Shown here: in pieces, positions 12,429-25,260 of the stretch
Position numbering within the stretch: position 1 is the stretch's first letter
How the letters are laid out: each line of letters begins with the position of its first letter
Assembly (NCBI GenBank): GCA_033026295.1
Contig: CM065183.1
Location: 16,447,157-16,511,156, forward strand
Direction: 5' to 3'
DNA length: 64,000 nt
DNA from: Channa striata
Lineage: Eukaryota > Chordata > Actinopteri > Anabantiformes > Channidae
Position numbers and translations under genes: made by a program
Notes under the pieces: generated by a model
What the model was told of the DNA's origin: nothing
Databases searched by the model: none
What the model saw: only the letters and a program-made list of their open reading frames with translations

Positions 12429-12620
12429 ACCATCCGCATAAAAGTGTTGAAACACAAACACATTATAGATCATTGGGGTAAACGCTTTAAGCCAGTCATC
12501 CATGTAAACAGACAGCGTCTCACTTCATCTCGCCCGCCGTTCCTCTGTGTCTCGTTCATATATCTCTGTCTTTGCTCGCAACCGCGCTCCTTTAATAAAG
12601 TTCTCTGCTCAGACAGACAA

Positions 12621-12665
12621 ATGGACGGACGGATGGATGGACGAATGGATGGATGGATGGATGAG
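12621..12665. repeat. GGAT/GGAC tetranucleotide repeat
   Basis: About eleven tetranucleotide units, mostly ggat with ggac and gaat variants. Confidence 0.9.
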
Positions 12666-13587
12666 TAGCTAGATACATAGATCAACAGAGTGAAAGAAGT
12701 GGAGTGAGTGGGACATTCCCCAGTACGATTCCCAGAGCGGTTCAGGGGAGGCAGCGAGAGGATGGGAATATTACGCACACACAGAGGGATGATGGGATTG
12801 TCCCCCCCCCAAACATCCCCCGGAGAAGGAGACTGTGTGTTTACTTGTGTGCGGGCGGGTGGGCAGAAAGTTTCAGGATGGCAGAGTAACTCCTCTCCCA
12901 CCCTGTCAGAGCTGCCAATCAGGCTGTTGAAAATGATGACGAGCAATGACAAAGCCTTTGTCTCGGCGAAGCAAGACTACTGGTCCAGTTCTGAGCCGGG
13001 GGTGCAATCGAAGAGAGTGAGTTATGAGGGGAAGTAATGATAGAGCGATTGGAGGAAGAAGGGAACCTTTTTAGACCGGCCCTCTATGATGGAGTGGCAG
13101 CCATTCTGGATGAGTCATCCCGGCCTCGGGGAATGACGGGTACTTTTTCAAATACTTGTCAAGTCACATTCTGTGATTAACAGGAGGCAGAAGCTGCGGA
13201 GAGGAAGATCCATTTGTGCTACGCTGCAACGGTGACGTGACTGATGAGGCTTCTGTCAAAGCGCTACAAAGCTGATCTGTTGGGAAAAATTTAGAAAAAC
13301 GATATATTGATCGTTTAATTCTGGAACACATACATATATTTATAACATATCTGCAAAGTTATTATAAAGCATTCAGAGTGTCAGGCTGCCTTTTAAAACT
13401 TTCCACTCCCCTCGCTTGCCCTCTGGATCACCGTGTCTCACTGTAAAAATAAAATTCCCCTTGCAGGTTCTGATTCTGTTTTCCACAGCGTCTGTCTCCA
13501 TTTGGCATTTTTAGGTCTCGTGGTCGTTTAAACGACGCCTTCCCTTATTTGCCGTGACTTCTTTTGTTCATAGTTTCGGTTATAACA

Positions 13588-13905
13588 TGCACATAAATGA
13601 CCTTAAACGTCCCTCTGACCTCCCAGTATTAAAGTATCTCTCTCTTTCTAGCTGAAAAATGTCTCCAGATGACATCACGTGGAGGAACCTTCACTGCAGA
13701 CTGTGTCACCTCGTTGCTCACGCTATAAAGTTTGTAGCGACGGTCAACCTGCTTTTCCAGATCTCCCCCTAGATGACAAAAGGAAACTCCTCCGGGCGAT
13801 GTCATCTGGGGGAGTTTTTCTGCTAGAAGCAGAGGAATATTTTATTATAGTAAAAACAGAGGGAGGTTTAAAAGCATTAATGTGCATTTACACCCTAAAC
13901 TAAAG
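13588..13905 (+). repeat. Dispersed repeat, copy A (full)
   Basis: This segment is related to 54764-54960 in the same orientation: shared blocks include cataaatg..ttaaacgt, ctccaga/cgacatcac.tggagga, gttgctcac.ctat.aagtttgt, gtcaacctgct and acaccctaaacta. Copy A has about 120 bp more in its middle. It also contains a 12-bp inverted pair, ccagatgacatc (13665-13676) and gatgtcatctgg (13798-13809). It looks like a non-autonomous mobile element; I cannot name the family. Confidence 0.7.
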
Positions 13906-16703
13906 CCATAGAACGTGAGTTCATTCTAACTTTCTCATGTCCTCTGTTTACAATAAATGATAAAGTTCTGTTGAGTAAAGCTGAAGTTTGGTGGTTTCTG
14001 CTGACTTGTCTATTTTTGAATGTAAGTCATTCTTCAGCCACTGGAGCTTCCATCAGCTTTAAGTTGCCTCTTAGTTGCACTGGTGAAAATAATTTTCCAA
14101 TCCTTGCTCTGCGCCTGCTCTTAACATGCATATCTTGTCTGATTTCTACCATGGACATGATTAAGATGGATTACACTTATGTCGGTATTCTCTCTGGCAG
14201 TATGCATAACCACGTCCGGCTGTAACGTTGTTATCCGAGCTGCCGACCGCCTCGTTTGAAATGCACGGTGCACTTCCTGTTTCTTTTTTACGTGTAAACT
14301 GGCTTCATTTCATTTGTCTGCTCGCAGTTTATCACTCTAAAACAGGGATAATACCCAGCAGTTAGCTCCGCCGGGTTGCCAACAACAATTATGTTGCATC
14401 TTGGCGGCCGAACTCTCAGTGTCACAGTTTGGAACAAAAACCTTCCAGTAAAAGAACATGTAGTGGCCAAAGTGGTGCTTTACGATCCCGCACACATCTC
14501 TTTGTTTCAGACTGCTCCGTAGATGACAGAGCAGATGGAGTGCGTTGCTGCAGTGGGAGCCGAGTCGCAACTTGATTTGTGTCTGATCCTCCAGTGTGTC
14601 TGCGGAGTAGCAGCCATCACTCACAGCTAACTGTGTTAGCCATTAGTATCAATTAATCTCAACGAACGCCGTCGGCCATTACACTCAATACATCACCACA
14701 GGCTCTGCTAACTACATACCCCACAGAACACAACAATGCAGCGCAAGCCGGCCGCTCGGCGGGAGAGGATGAGAGATACGCGTGTCATCCCCCATATGGC
14801 TAAGTGGTAGAGAAAGAGACTTGCATCGAGAAATATGGAAAGAGACGGAGGCAGCGCGGGACGAGGGAAAACGAAGGTAATACAGTAAATCTCATTGCGG
14901 CCCCCGAGGGACTGAGGAGCCGCAGCCTCTGTCAACACAGTAAATAAACTCCCTGTATTTGTCATGATGGTTCATTAGTGCTGCGAGGAGATTTACGGGG
15001 GCTGAGGTGGGGAGAGTGGATTAGGGAAGGCACTTTTTGTTTTCCAAAATACATGTTCTAAAAGTCTTCGACATAAATATATTTGGAAAGTCTTTGACAG
15101 TTGGCAGCTTACTACATAAACTTATTTTCATTGAGCTTTAACTCCCTCCTTCTTTCCCCGTCTCTCTCCAGCCTTTTCTAACTGCCTAAATTAGCCTCCT
15201 CATCATTCTGCTCTTTATAATCCTCCCACCCACCCCCCTTTTTTTCTCCTCTGTTGTCACCAGGAATAGAATAATCTATTGCTCTTTACGTGGTGGGCTG
15301 TGCATTATCTAATACGGGAGATGGGGAACGTGTTGGGCAGTGAGACAGGGAGAGCGATGGGGAGTACAGCGAGAGGGAGACGTGTCATGACTCATATATC
15401 ATTCTGATGCGATGCTCTGCAGTTGTGGAGTTGAAGTTGGGACACATGTGGACTGGGGGATTGCATTACTTTAAGAAGTCGCCGAGCATTGGGGCAAATT
15501 CATTCAATTGTTTCAAGAGTTCTGTCTGAAGATTGATATCAGCCGAGCCAAACTTTAGACGTGAGGTACGGTACGACAAACCTGGAAGGAAACGTCCACA
15601 CTCACAGCTAATGATGACTTATTCAGTCTGTGCATTGTTTGTTTAAGCCGAATATGGACAGAAAATGAGACTCAGCTGCAGAGCAAAATATCCGGAGAGG
15701 GTCACAGGAGGAAAGGCGGATGTTTGGGGCACACAAAGAAAAGTTCAGGAAATCAGGCCCATAAACCCCCTTAACGCTCCCATAAAGCCCCTTACAGTGC
15801 ACTGCCCCCCCAAACACCCCTAGCACCTCATATAGATTGACGATTCGTACCTGCGTATTTATGCGTCTGGAGAATTTCAATGGTTAGCCACAAGGGGGCA
15901 GACTCGGGCCTAATCACAGGTGATCAACAAATTGTTGCCAAAATGGCAACAACCAGAAACACACAAGTCGTTGTGGGTAAGTTTTTCTCCAAAACGTTCA
16001 GCTTTTTGGCTGTGATACGACTCTTCTGCTCTGCCTCAACAATCGCACGAAATATCGCATCAATCTGTGACGATGTGCACAGGCCACCATTTTACAGTTG
16101 TGAACAAAAAGGTAAAAAGCCAGTATACCTGTGGCCTGAGGGCCCCCCTTTTTAAACCAGGGGTCCTCAGGTGGGCTTTCTGGTCTGCCCCCCCCCCCGT
16201 CTCCAACTGGACTCCAGCATTGCCCCTGCACAGTTTGCATACTCGTACGTGTGAGTGCTGAGACGCTGGCACACTTCAACATTGCCTCATAGGTGAATTT
16301 CATTATTTATTTCCCAGATTAGATTAAGTATAATAGACGGGGATCAATGACCCAAAAACTTCATTACTTATCCACTGACTCCGGCATCGGGTTATATCTT
16401 GCTATTCTTCAATTACCAGCTGACAGACTGGCCGCGTTGCAGCAGGGTCATGCCAAAGCCTCAGCCTCCCCACGTATATTAGGCAAAATCTCCTTCCACT
16501 CACCTCCCGAGCCCTCCGTGGGACTCTCCGGGGATTGTGCAGGAGATTGAGTGCTTCATTGTTTCTGCTAATGTGGTTTAGCTGCCTGTCAAAGAGGCAG
16601 CTGGGAGCTGCTCCCGTCTTAACCTTCAGCTTGTCTGCGACAGCTAATGTACGCATACGTGAATGTAGGCACCTTAGTGTGTGTACATGAACGTTATGGA
16701 TTT

Positions 16704-16708
<5 letters not shown>

Positions 16709-16739
<31 letters not shown>
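16709..16739. repeat. (GT)n microsatellite
   Basis: About 15 GT units following a T run. Confidence 0.95.
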
Positions 16740-16742
<3 letters not shown>

Positions 16743-17012
16743 CTGTTAATGTTAATGTGTTTTAAATGCGTTCCCGTGGTACTTTGTCATTCGTTCCTCC
16801 GCGTCTGTTATCCTGTTGCCATCCTAAACAAAACTTTCATTTATTAGTTTCTCTCTGACTTGTCTCCCTCCCAATCTAAATGTTTGCTTAACCATAGCAA
16901 TGCATTTAAATGTATTTACCCCCTATCTGCCTTCACTCCCTGACTGCCAACCCCGCTTTCCCCCTCTTAAATAAACCAATTTAATCACGGAGGCTTCTTT
17001 GCCCTTGTGCAG

Positions 17013-17013
<1 letters not shown>

Positions 17014-17056
<43 letters not shown>
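17014..17056. repeat. (GT)n microsatellite
   Basis: About 21 uninterrupted GT units. Confidence 0.95.
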
Positions 17057-17059
<3 letters not shown>

Positions 17060-17325
17060 TCCTTGTTTGTGCCTAAAAGTGACTGTGGGTGTCTATGCAT
17101 GTGCTGGAGGAGAGAAAGATGGAGAGCGAGAGGGAGCGAGACCCCCACAGGCCGGTGTTTGTGTTTGCACGCACGCACGCGCATCCTCCTCTCACCCTGT
17201 CAGTGCTGGGTTCAGCGATGCCCAGCACACTCATCCAAAATCTGTGCGACCTTGCCAGTCAGCCAGTCACTCAGCCGTGACAGGGCATCTCCTACACCTA
17301 TACCCATGTGCTGTTCATGTGTAGG

Positions 17326-17349
17326 CGTGTGTGTGTGTGTGTGTGTGTT
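17326..17349. repeat. (GT)n microsatellite
   Basis: About 12 GT units. Confidence 0.9.
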
Positions 17350-20300
17350 TGCATACTTCCATACGTGCACATGAGGATGATCCCTCCTCCTCCTTCCTGT
17401 CATACTTGTGTAGCTTCAACTGGAACCAGCAGAAGAAGACCCCATTTTGTCCCCCAAGATCAGATGATTAGCATCTGATTGGGCCTTTAATCCTAATGAC
17501 TTTTTCCACCACACGCTTTAAAATCAGACTTGGCTTTGTCACCCGTTTCCAGCCAATAAAGGACAGCTCCCTTCAGGCCTGTCCTATAGTGACGGATTGC
17601 ATAATGTCACAGTTGGAAAGTATTTGAATTTGGAAAGATGCTTTTTTCAAATTGCAAAATAAACTGGGAAAGTCCAGGCATCAAAAAGGATAAAAGTAAA
17701 TTCTCACATTCCCTGAAACAGTTGGTATCAAAAGTCCTGAAGCATTTATCAGGTACTTATTCTATATTTGCTTCATTAAAGCTGTTCAGCAGCTGACACT
17801 TTGTAACTGTAATTGTTGTCGAAAATGCCTCGAGGTGAATGTTTTCTAACTAGCTGTATAAATGTGAATCAGAGTGTTAGTGCAAAAAGAGCTGAGCAAA
17901 CCTTCCCTGGATAAATGGAGATTAGAAACACACACACACACACACACACTCACAGTTGCAGGCCAGGTCTTATATGAAATAGACCGGGCTCAAGGCGAAT
18001 ACCAAACAATGCGGCGAGGAACTGCGATGCGGTAATTTCAGGACAGGTCTGAGTAATTCTGCCAAAGGAAACCCTGATCTCGCATCTCATCAATCATTTC
18101 TGGACCAACAGCAGCACCTGCGTGTGTTTTGTTCTCATTCTGTTCACTTCTGTAAACTTCCTGTCTCCTGTGGGGGGACATTGAGCTTAATTCATTTCTC
18201 CAAAGAAGCAATCTGGCTGTGGGCCCTTCAGTGGCAAACCCGAGCACCATCTCCATCATCCTAATATTAAAATGGCCCGTATCCCTCCCGCTGCCCCTCG
18301 TCTGCTCTGGCTGGCACGCCCCAGGGCCGTTTGTCACACAAACAGCATCTCTTATGAGCGCGGGCTTGACATCGGTCCACCAGCAAAGACAGATGACACA
18401 TTTCACTACGCGCTTATACGACTGCAGAGGCTTGTCCGTCAAACTGCTGCAGAGAAGACGCGCGAGTGAAAACCCAGTGGGTCAGAGCTGAAATTAAACG
18501 ACTGTTGGTTCTGATTCTTCATTTTCTCTGTTCTTTACTCAGCTGCCGCCTTCTTTCCTCTCTTTATTTTTGTCTCTGTAATGGTTTTATGTAGACCCGG
18601 CCCAACCACTTCGCCGTTGGCTCGAAAGCCATTACATGTAGAGGCTGGATGTGTTCAGGGTTTGTATTTAATCATTTTCGTGTCCTGGAAAATGCTATCT
18701 TGAAATTATACTCAAACACACTGAAAGCCAGCAGCTGGGTAAACTCACCTCGCTGATCTCTTTATCATTTCGAAGGCATTAAGGCGTATACAGGCCATCT
18801 GAAGTGCCCGCCCCGGCTTTACAGATGTTAGAGATGTGTAAAACATTCAGGGCTGGTTTCTTTTTGTATAATCTCAGAACATGTAAAACAAATGTGCATG
18901 TTCATGATTTACATGATTGGAAGTTTAGGTTTGCATGAAATGATGATATTTAATGGGTCATTGTACAACAAAATAATAGTTATTTTCTTATAAAAAGAGA
19001 AATGGTGCTAAACCTGGAGGAATTTCTAGTCAGCATTACAGGCCCCGGTCTGCAGCTGACGTGATTGTTTGTTTTTGTTGTAATATTAAAAAAAAAAAAA
19101 GATTTTCCCACCCTCCTGCACATAACTGTTGGAGGTGATTTAGTAGCAGAGAAGCTGGCGAGGAGGCAGAAAAGGGACAGAGGAGGGGGGGAGTTGTCTT
19201 AGGGGGAAGTAATAGATGGACAGGCGGCGATCCCAAGTAGACACGGGAGGGCTGTGGAGCTGACACAGAATGCTCTTAATAAAGGTTTCCCAAGGACTTT
19301 TTTAATTCACAGTTTGATCTTGACCTGGGGGATCACGGGGGAGACGAATGAAGCAAAAGCGGAGCGGAGCCGAGCAACACGAGGGATGTGGAGAAACAGA
19401 AAGAGGAGGAGGGGCTTCTCGCCGGGGCTGAATGCATTTCGAGAACATGCTGGTGTGGTGGGAGAGGGAGACGGATAGGTCTCTGATACAGCGTAATATG
19501 ATGACAAATGGGCCCTGTTGCTCTTCAGAAACAAAGAAACAGCCCAGGTGATCGGGCCTGCTCCTCTCTTACAGAGGCATTCAGAGAGGTGGCCGGTGCT
19601 GACTCAACCCAGGAGATTAATGTTGGATATCCGAGCTATCAGGGCATAAATCAAGCTTCCGTGTCCCAGTCTATACCATGAAGATCCCTGAGTGATAGTG
19701 GAATACACTATGCGGTTGAAAACAGCCAAACCGTGATTTGGCACAGCGGTTAGAAAAGCACTTATGTAAGTGGCCACAGTGACAAGTTAAACATCATCAT
19801 ACTAATTCAATTGTGGATTCTGTTTGAACTGTGCTGCAGCAACTTTATTGATTGTAAAACAACAAAGCACTAATTGTCCTTCAATTTGCTGTGTGTTTAA
19901 GTCTAGCGAGGATCGCGTCCTTATCAGCGCCGCGCCAGGCAGCAGGAAACGGTGCCGGGGCCCCCGACACAAAAGCCCACTCTAACGAATGCGTCAATAC
20001 ACACGTGCACGTTCGCGCAGTCGTGTACACGCACACACACGTGGGCCTGCACGGATGAAGTTGCTGCTGATAGTGGACAAGCCGTCTGGACGTTTCACGC
20101 ACGTGCATGTTTGAATACCTCTCCACCACTCCACTTGCTCTGCAGCCTTAAGCTGCGAGAGGCAGAAGAAAAGGGATTTGCGAGTTCACCGCTGGCTGTT
20201 GAAATGACTGCGATGCTTTGGCGAGTTCTGCTCGTGTGGGATTTAAGTGGCTGGGAAATTTGAGGACAGTTTTTACTCCTCTGATTCAATCCACTGACTG

Positions 20301-23300
20301 ATCTGTCTTTGGCAAATTTAATGCACAAATGAAAGATTTAAAACCGCAGGGGCAAAAGAAGCTCTTGACTAGCTTCTTTGCAGCCAGTTGTAATAAAAAT
20401 TGTCATTGTGAGCGAAAGTACACTACATAACCCCTATGGGTGTAATTCACAATATATGTGCATGTCTTAAACCGCCCAAACACAGCCAACTCAGAGGGTT
20501 GTTGCACATGTTTAACACTGTGTTTACGAGGCAACATAACATCCGGCACGTTGTAAAATGGCAAAGTTAATCATAGTTGCAGAAATTCTACACCACAGTT
20601 TTTCCTAAATCTGTCCAAAGTGTCAGTTCCAGTGGTTTCCTTTTGCTTATCCTTAAGCCAGGACCGGCTTAGACCGATAAGAGGAGCTAGCCGAGGGTCA
20701 TCAGCTGCTTAGCCTGTACGTGCTGTGTGTGTCCAGTTATGAACGCGTGCATTCCAATATGGCACATTATGTGCACGTGCATGTATGTGCCGTCAGATTT
20801 CATCCCGTATCAGCTTGTGCGCGACATTCGTTTGCGTTGTCAGCAGTGCTGCTGTGGACCACACACACGCCGAGGTTGGGGATCTACTCTGTCTCAGGTC
20901 TCAGTCGCTGTGTAAGACCACATTCAGGGGCTGCTACTGTGTCTGCACCTGCACTCAGATATGGGGATACAGATTAATAATATTATGGCTGATTCAGTCC
21001 GCTGGTACCACTGTGTGCATTTCTCCATACTGCTGTAATTGCATTCTGTGCACTACCTTATGGCCCCAGTTAATCTCACGGAGCCTCACAAATTTAAAAG
21101 AAGACATGAAAACTGTGTGACCAAGGTGATGGCAACATTTAAAGCAATCCACTCCATCAGCGTGTGGAGCTGTAGCCCTCGCACGCTCAGACTTTGCTAT
21201 AGTTTTCATCTCCTTAGTGGTTTATGTTTCCAGTTTTATTTAAATACCCAAAGCCAGAATAATAATTTAAAGATGCAAATGTATTTCCTCTAATTAGCTT
21301 CATTTGCCTATGTTCTTTTAATACTTTGCATTAGATGGATAAGACATTTATTCATTTGATTTCATGAATTGTTTATTGCTCATTTTAATGCCTTAGTGCT
21401 TTTTTTTTTGTTTTAATGTGACGTCTGTGTTCATTGCAAGCGTGTCTGTGTATTGTCACATTAGTTTGCACAGTTCCGGAGAAAGTTAAGCACAAATCTT
21501 TGTTGGAAAAGGGCATTTTGTGAAGGATGAACTTGTGTATTACAAATACCCATTAGTGCTGTTTGTCGCCCTTTTCTAATTCCCAACAAACCAAACGGCT
21601 GCATTAGCAGTTCCACTGTCTCATTCCCGCTTTGTTTACATTACATCTATATTGGGCGTTTAATGTGTAGCTGAAAAAAAATGTATTTCATGTATTTCTA
21701 CCTTTAGTAAATACTGCGCTGTATGCATCAACCTCATGTTGATAATTGGAACGAAGAAACTCAAACAACAGGAAATGAAAAGGGACGGAGATGTTGAGCA
21801 ATCTGTTTACAGTAACCGCCTATGGTGTAGACTGTTAATGTCTCTTCAAAGGGCTGAAGACACAAAGCCCTACTCTGCTCCGCTCTCCTTCACTTTGATC
21901 TGCCGAATTACGCTCCATCTGCTTCGCTCCACTCTGCTGTCTGTTGTACAATAGCATGCGATTTCATACATTTGCTAAAACAAGTTTTCTGTTGCAGTTT
22001 CCTTGTTTTAAGGATTGTGTTCACGCGTTGCACGTTGGTATTTTGCCACACAGCACAAATACAGGTCAGACGATGCAGGACTGACTTTAAATGACATAAT
22101 TTTAGGTTCTTCCTTTTGCACACTTACTAGTAATTAGATGATTGGCATAAATTAGCTTTGCATTGGTGCAAACTAAAAAACTGTTCTATACAAGACAGAG
22201 CTGAAAATTTGTGCGTTTGTCCTCTTGGGGAATCAAGAAGTCGAGAAGTGCAAAATCTTTTTCCAACAAAATAATCTTATCAAATCTATAGATTTTAATT
22301 ATCTTTTCTAACTCCAAGAAGTTACTGATCCAACCAAAAATTGTTGTCTTATAATCCTGCATTAAAAGCTGAATTGCCATTTTTAGACTTTAGCAAAGGT
22401 ACATTTTGTTGCTTTTGGACAGAGACGGGCCAGCTCCCGCTTTTTTTCTGGTCCGTGTAGAGTGGTATCAGTTTTTTCATCTAACTCTCAAAGCAAAAAA
22501 GCACATTATAGCCACAGCTGGTGTGTGAAACACAGGCAGGATTGTCCAAAATCCAGGCACAGAACAGAAATAAATGATGATGAGCAGCCTTCATTTAGGT
22601 TGGTAAAAGGTAGAAAAATACAGGTAGAAGACAAGGTGGCAAAAAATGAGCGTCCAGCTACTGTAGCATGAGCAGCACAAAAGGAACCACACTGGGCCGT
22701 GTTCACATTCAGCAGTCTTACAGGGAGCGTCTGTGTCTGACCCGTATGAATTCTGACTGGACTCGTGGAGAAGCTGGGACCAGGTGGGGTCAGATGACCG
22801 GTACTGGAAGGAAAATACAAGGGCATCTGGTGACTTGATCAAGACTGGCATTTGAGGAAAAATTCATAAGCATGCAGGGCCCCGAGGTGCTGAGACTGTG
22901 TCTGACAGGGACAAAGGGGCAGACTTGGCAAAATCAATAGGAGCAGGGCCGGGATTGTAACGACCGTGGAGATTTTAGCAGGACATTTTGCAGTGTTTTG
23001 TACTGAGGGGAGAGGGGAGGTCTTCATAATCTAATGGAGAGCGGAGACCGCAGGAGGGGGAGAAGCAGCCGTGGCGTTTGGATGATTTAAACTCTGCTTT
23101 TTATGGTATTTCGGGACAATCAGATCTTGTGTAAAAGTTGTTTACCGCGCGCTGTAAATCTTGTTACGCGTGTTCTCAGAGCACACTGCGGGTTCATCTC
23201 CAGACTCCAGTATTATTATTCCGGTGCTACGAGGTCTGAACCAACGTCAGTGTTGGCTGAAACGAAGCTAAATCTTCCCAATACTGCAGGAAGTATGCTA

Positions 23301-25217
23301 ACACTGGACATAAATAATATCTATTGGAGCTTCCTGTTGCCCATAACGCAGCGGCGTTAAGTGCACGCAACTTTATGGAGCAATGAACACTGTCAGATGT
23401 AAAGGTTTAATAGTGGAAATGTAGGCCCGTGGTTGATAAACGAAGTTTCAAAGAAGCCATAACTATTTCATAACCGCAGGAATTAATTGGGCTGCTGCAA
23501 AGTAGTTAAAGCACATGTCAAGTATCTACTTTAAATTCTTTACAGTAAGAGAAATTTCTGTCTTTGATGTCAGAATTTCCATGGTAGGATTATCGATTCC
23601 CTTTAACTCCAGCTGTGAATTGGCTCCGGCATGAAGAAAGACTCATGAATGAAACCCTGAGACCCTTTAGATGCGTTCAACTCAGCTCCCACTTCACTTC
23701 TATTACATACCTCTACATATTCATCCCTCAGTTCCATGTAGGCGCAAACGACGTTTCCAGTGTCAGTCAAGGTTCCCGGATTAGATTTAGCGCGATGGCG
23801 CCACGTTTCTCATTAGATGCCACTTTTATCCATCGGGATGAGTAGTCTTCCTGTCTGTCTGACAGACTGAGCTCACGTCGGCAGATCGATAAATGCCTCT
23901 GTTTACTGTGTGAAACAAACACACCCAGCAAGCCATTATTCTGTCGCTGGGCATGATAGTAGGAATACATCATAACCATCTTCCAGCTGGCCCGGTGCCT
24001 GCGAATTGATTATGCCTTTATGGATATCAGCCGTAGCATGTTAATGGTATGAAGCATATTAGTCCACTGGTTTTATAAAATGGTCACCTTGACTTATTTC
24101 TTGGCAGTAAAACAAATTAGATCACGGTTACGGCGAAGCATGGAATTGATCTCTGAAATAAGCATGATGTATTGCTATGTTTGTCCCGTGTTGAGTTTCT
24201 TTGTTTATTTTTTTGCTGCGAAATCAATATTTCCTACGTGTCAGTTTAGAGCTTAATTATGAATAGTTATAATTAATGCTCTGCTTGCATGATGAATGGA
24301 TATCGTTGTCCTCTTTGGTGCTTCGGCACTGGCGGGGACAAAAGTTTACAATATCATTTCTCCTCCGAGCCCTTGGCGAGTTCATACCCTGTGACCCTCG
24401 AGTCCCCAAGCGTTTCCTGCCTCTGCAGACTGACTGCTAATCAATAAGCTAAATTGTCTTATACATAAGAAATGATCCAGTGCTGCCTGTAGGTGATGGA
24501 TCACAAGTGGAGGCTTGTCAATGGAGATGTTTGTTTTTCACATATCTAATATCTGAGTCATATTAGGTATAGATCGCATTGCAGAAAACTGGGAATGTGG
24601 TTAAGATTATTATAGTTTGCAGTTCACTTTCAGATTCTGCATCAATTATGTATTTACTACTATGGTGCATTGTTGCATGTGTCTGGCATCATCTGCAAAA
24701 AGACCTAAAGACCAAAGGAAGCATGATATTTTGTGCATGAGTCAGAGCTATGTAACCAAATAAAATCTTAAAATAGGCTTGAAAGCAGCTGGACTGTTGA
24801 AATTTCTTAAAGCTTGTATTGAGGATATCTTTTATGACTATTATTTAAATGGGAATGTACCAACTCTACAGCCAAGGCAACTACAACAGGTTTTACAGTC
24901 TGCATAATACTGCAATGAATTTCATTAAAAAATCAAATAGAGATAGGAGGCTGGAGACTGGAAACACGTGGTGCTTGAGGATCTGTTTCAGGTGCTGCAG
25001 AGTGTGTCTCAGGGCCACGTTTTTTGGAAGGCAGGCTGTAAATTTGTGAGAGGTAAGCAAGTTAATGGGGTGACATGAGACCCGCATCCAGGAGAATTGC
25101 TTCAATGCAGCTATGTTCGCTTTTTAAAATTCCCTCACACTCATTTCTACAGTAGGTAAGAAGAAGTAAGCAGCCTGCACATTCATACTGTAGATTTTTT
25201 TGTGCATGTGAACTTAA

Positions 25218-25260
25218 ATTCCAGCAGGGAACTGCGTTTAGGATTGTTCCCTGCTGGAAT
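25218..25260. repeat. 15-bp perfect hairpin with 13-nt loop
   Basis: Arms attccagcagggaac (25218-25232) and gttccctgctggaat (25246-25260) pair perfectly around a 13-nt loop. The flanks outside the stem do not continue the pairing well, so it is short for a microRNA precursor. It may be a foldback fossil or a structured RNA element; no family was recognised. Confidence 0.85.

Larger units (their letters stand above)
10330..13587. other. Intergenic, AT-rich, no gene seen
   Basis: The part at 10500-11130 is strongly AT-rich. A hairpin lies at 12252-12297, (GT)n at 12397-12427 and a GGAT/GGAC tetranucleotide run at 12621-12665. No coding exon was recognised. Confidence 0.6.
13906..25217. other. 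Intergenic stretch with microsatellites and possible conserved non-coding DNA
   Basis: No exon was recognised. (GT)n runs lie at 16709-16739, 17014-17056 and 17326-17349, and a C run lies near 16188-16199. Stretches at about 17410-17600, 18540-18840 and 23980-24480 are repeat-poor, of mixed composition and rich in AT-core homeodomain-like words, which is how vertebrate conserved non-coding elements often look. That is inference; alignment to other fish is needed. Confidence 0.45.
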
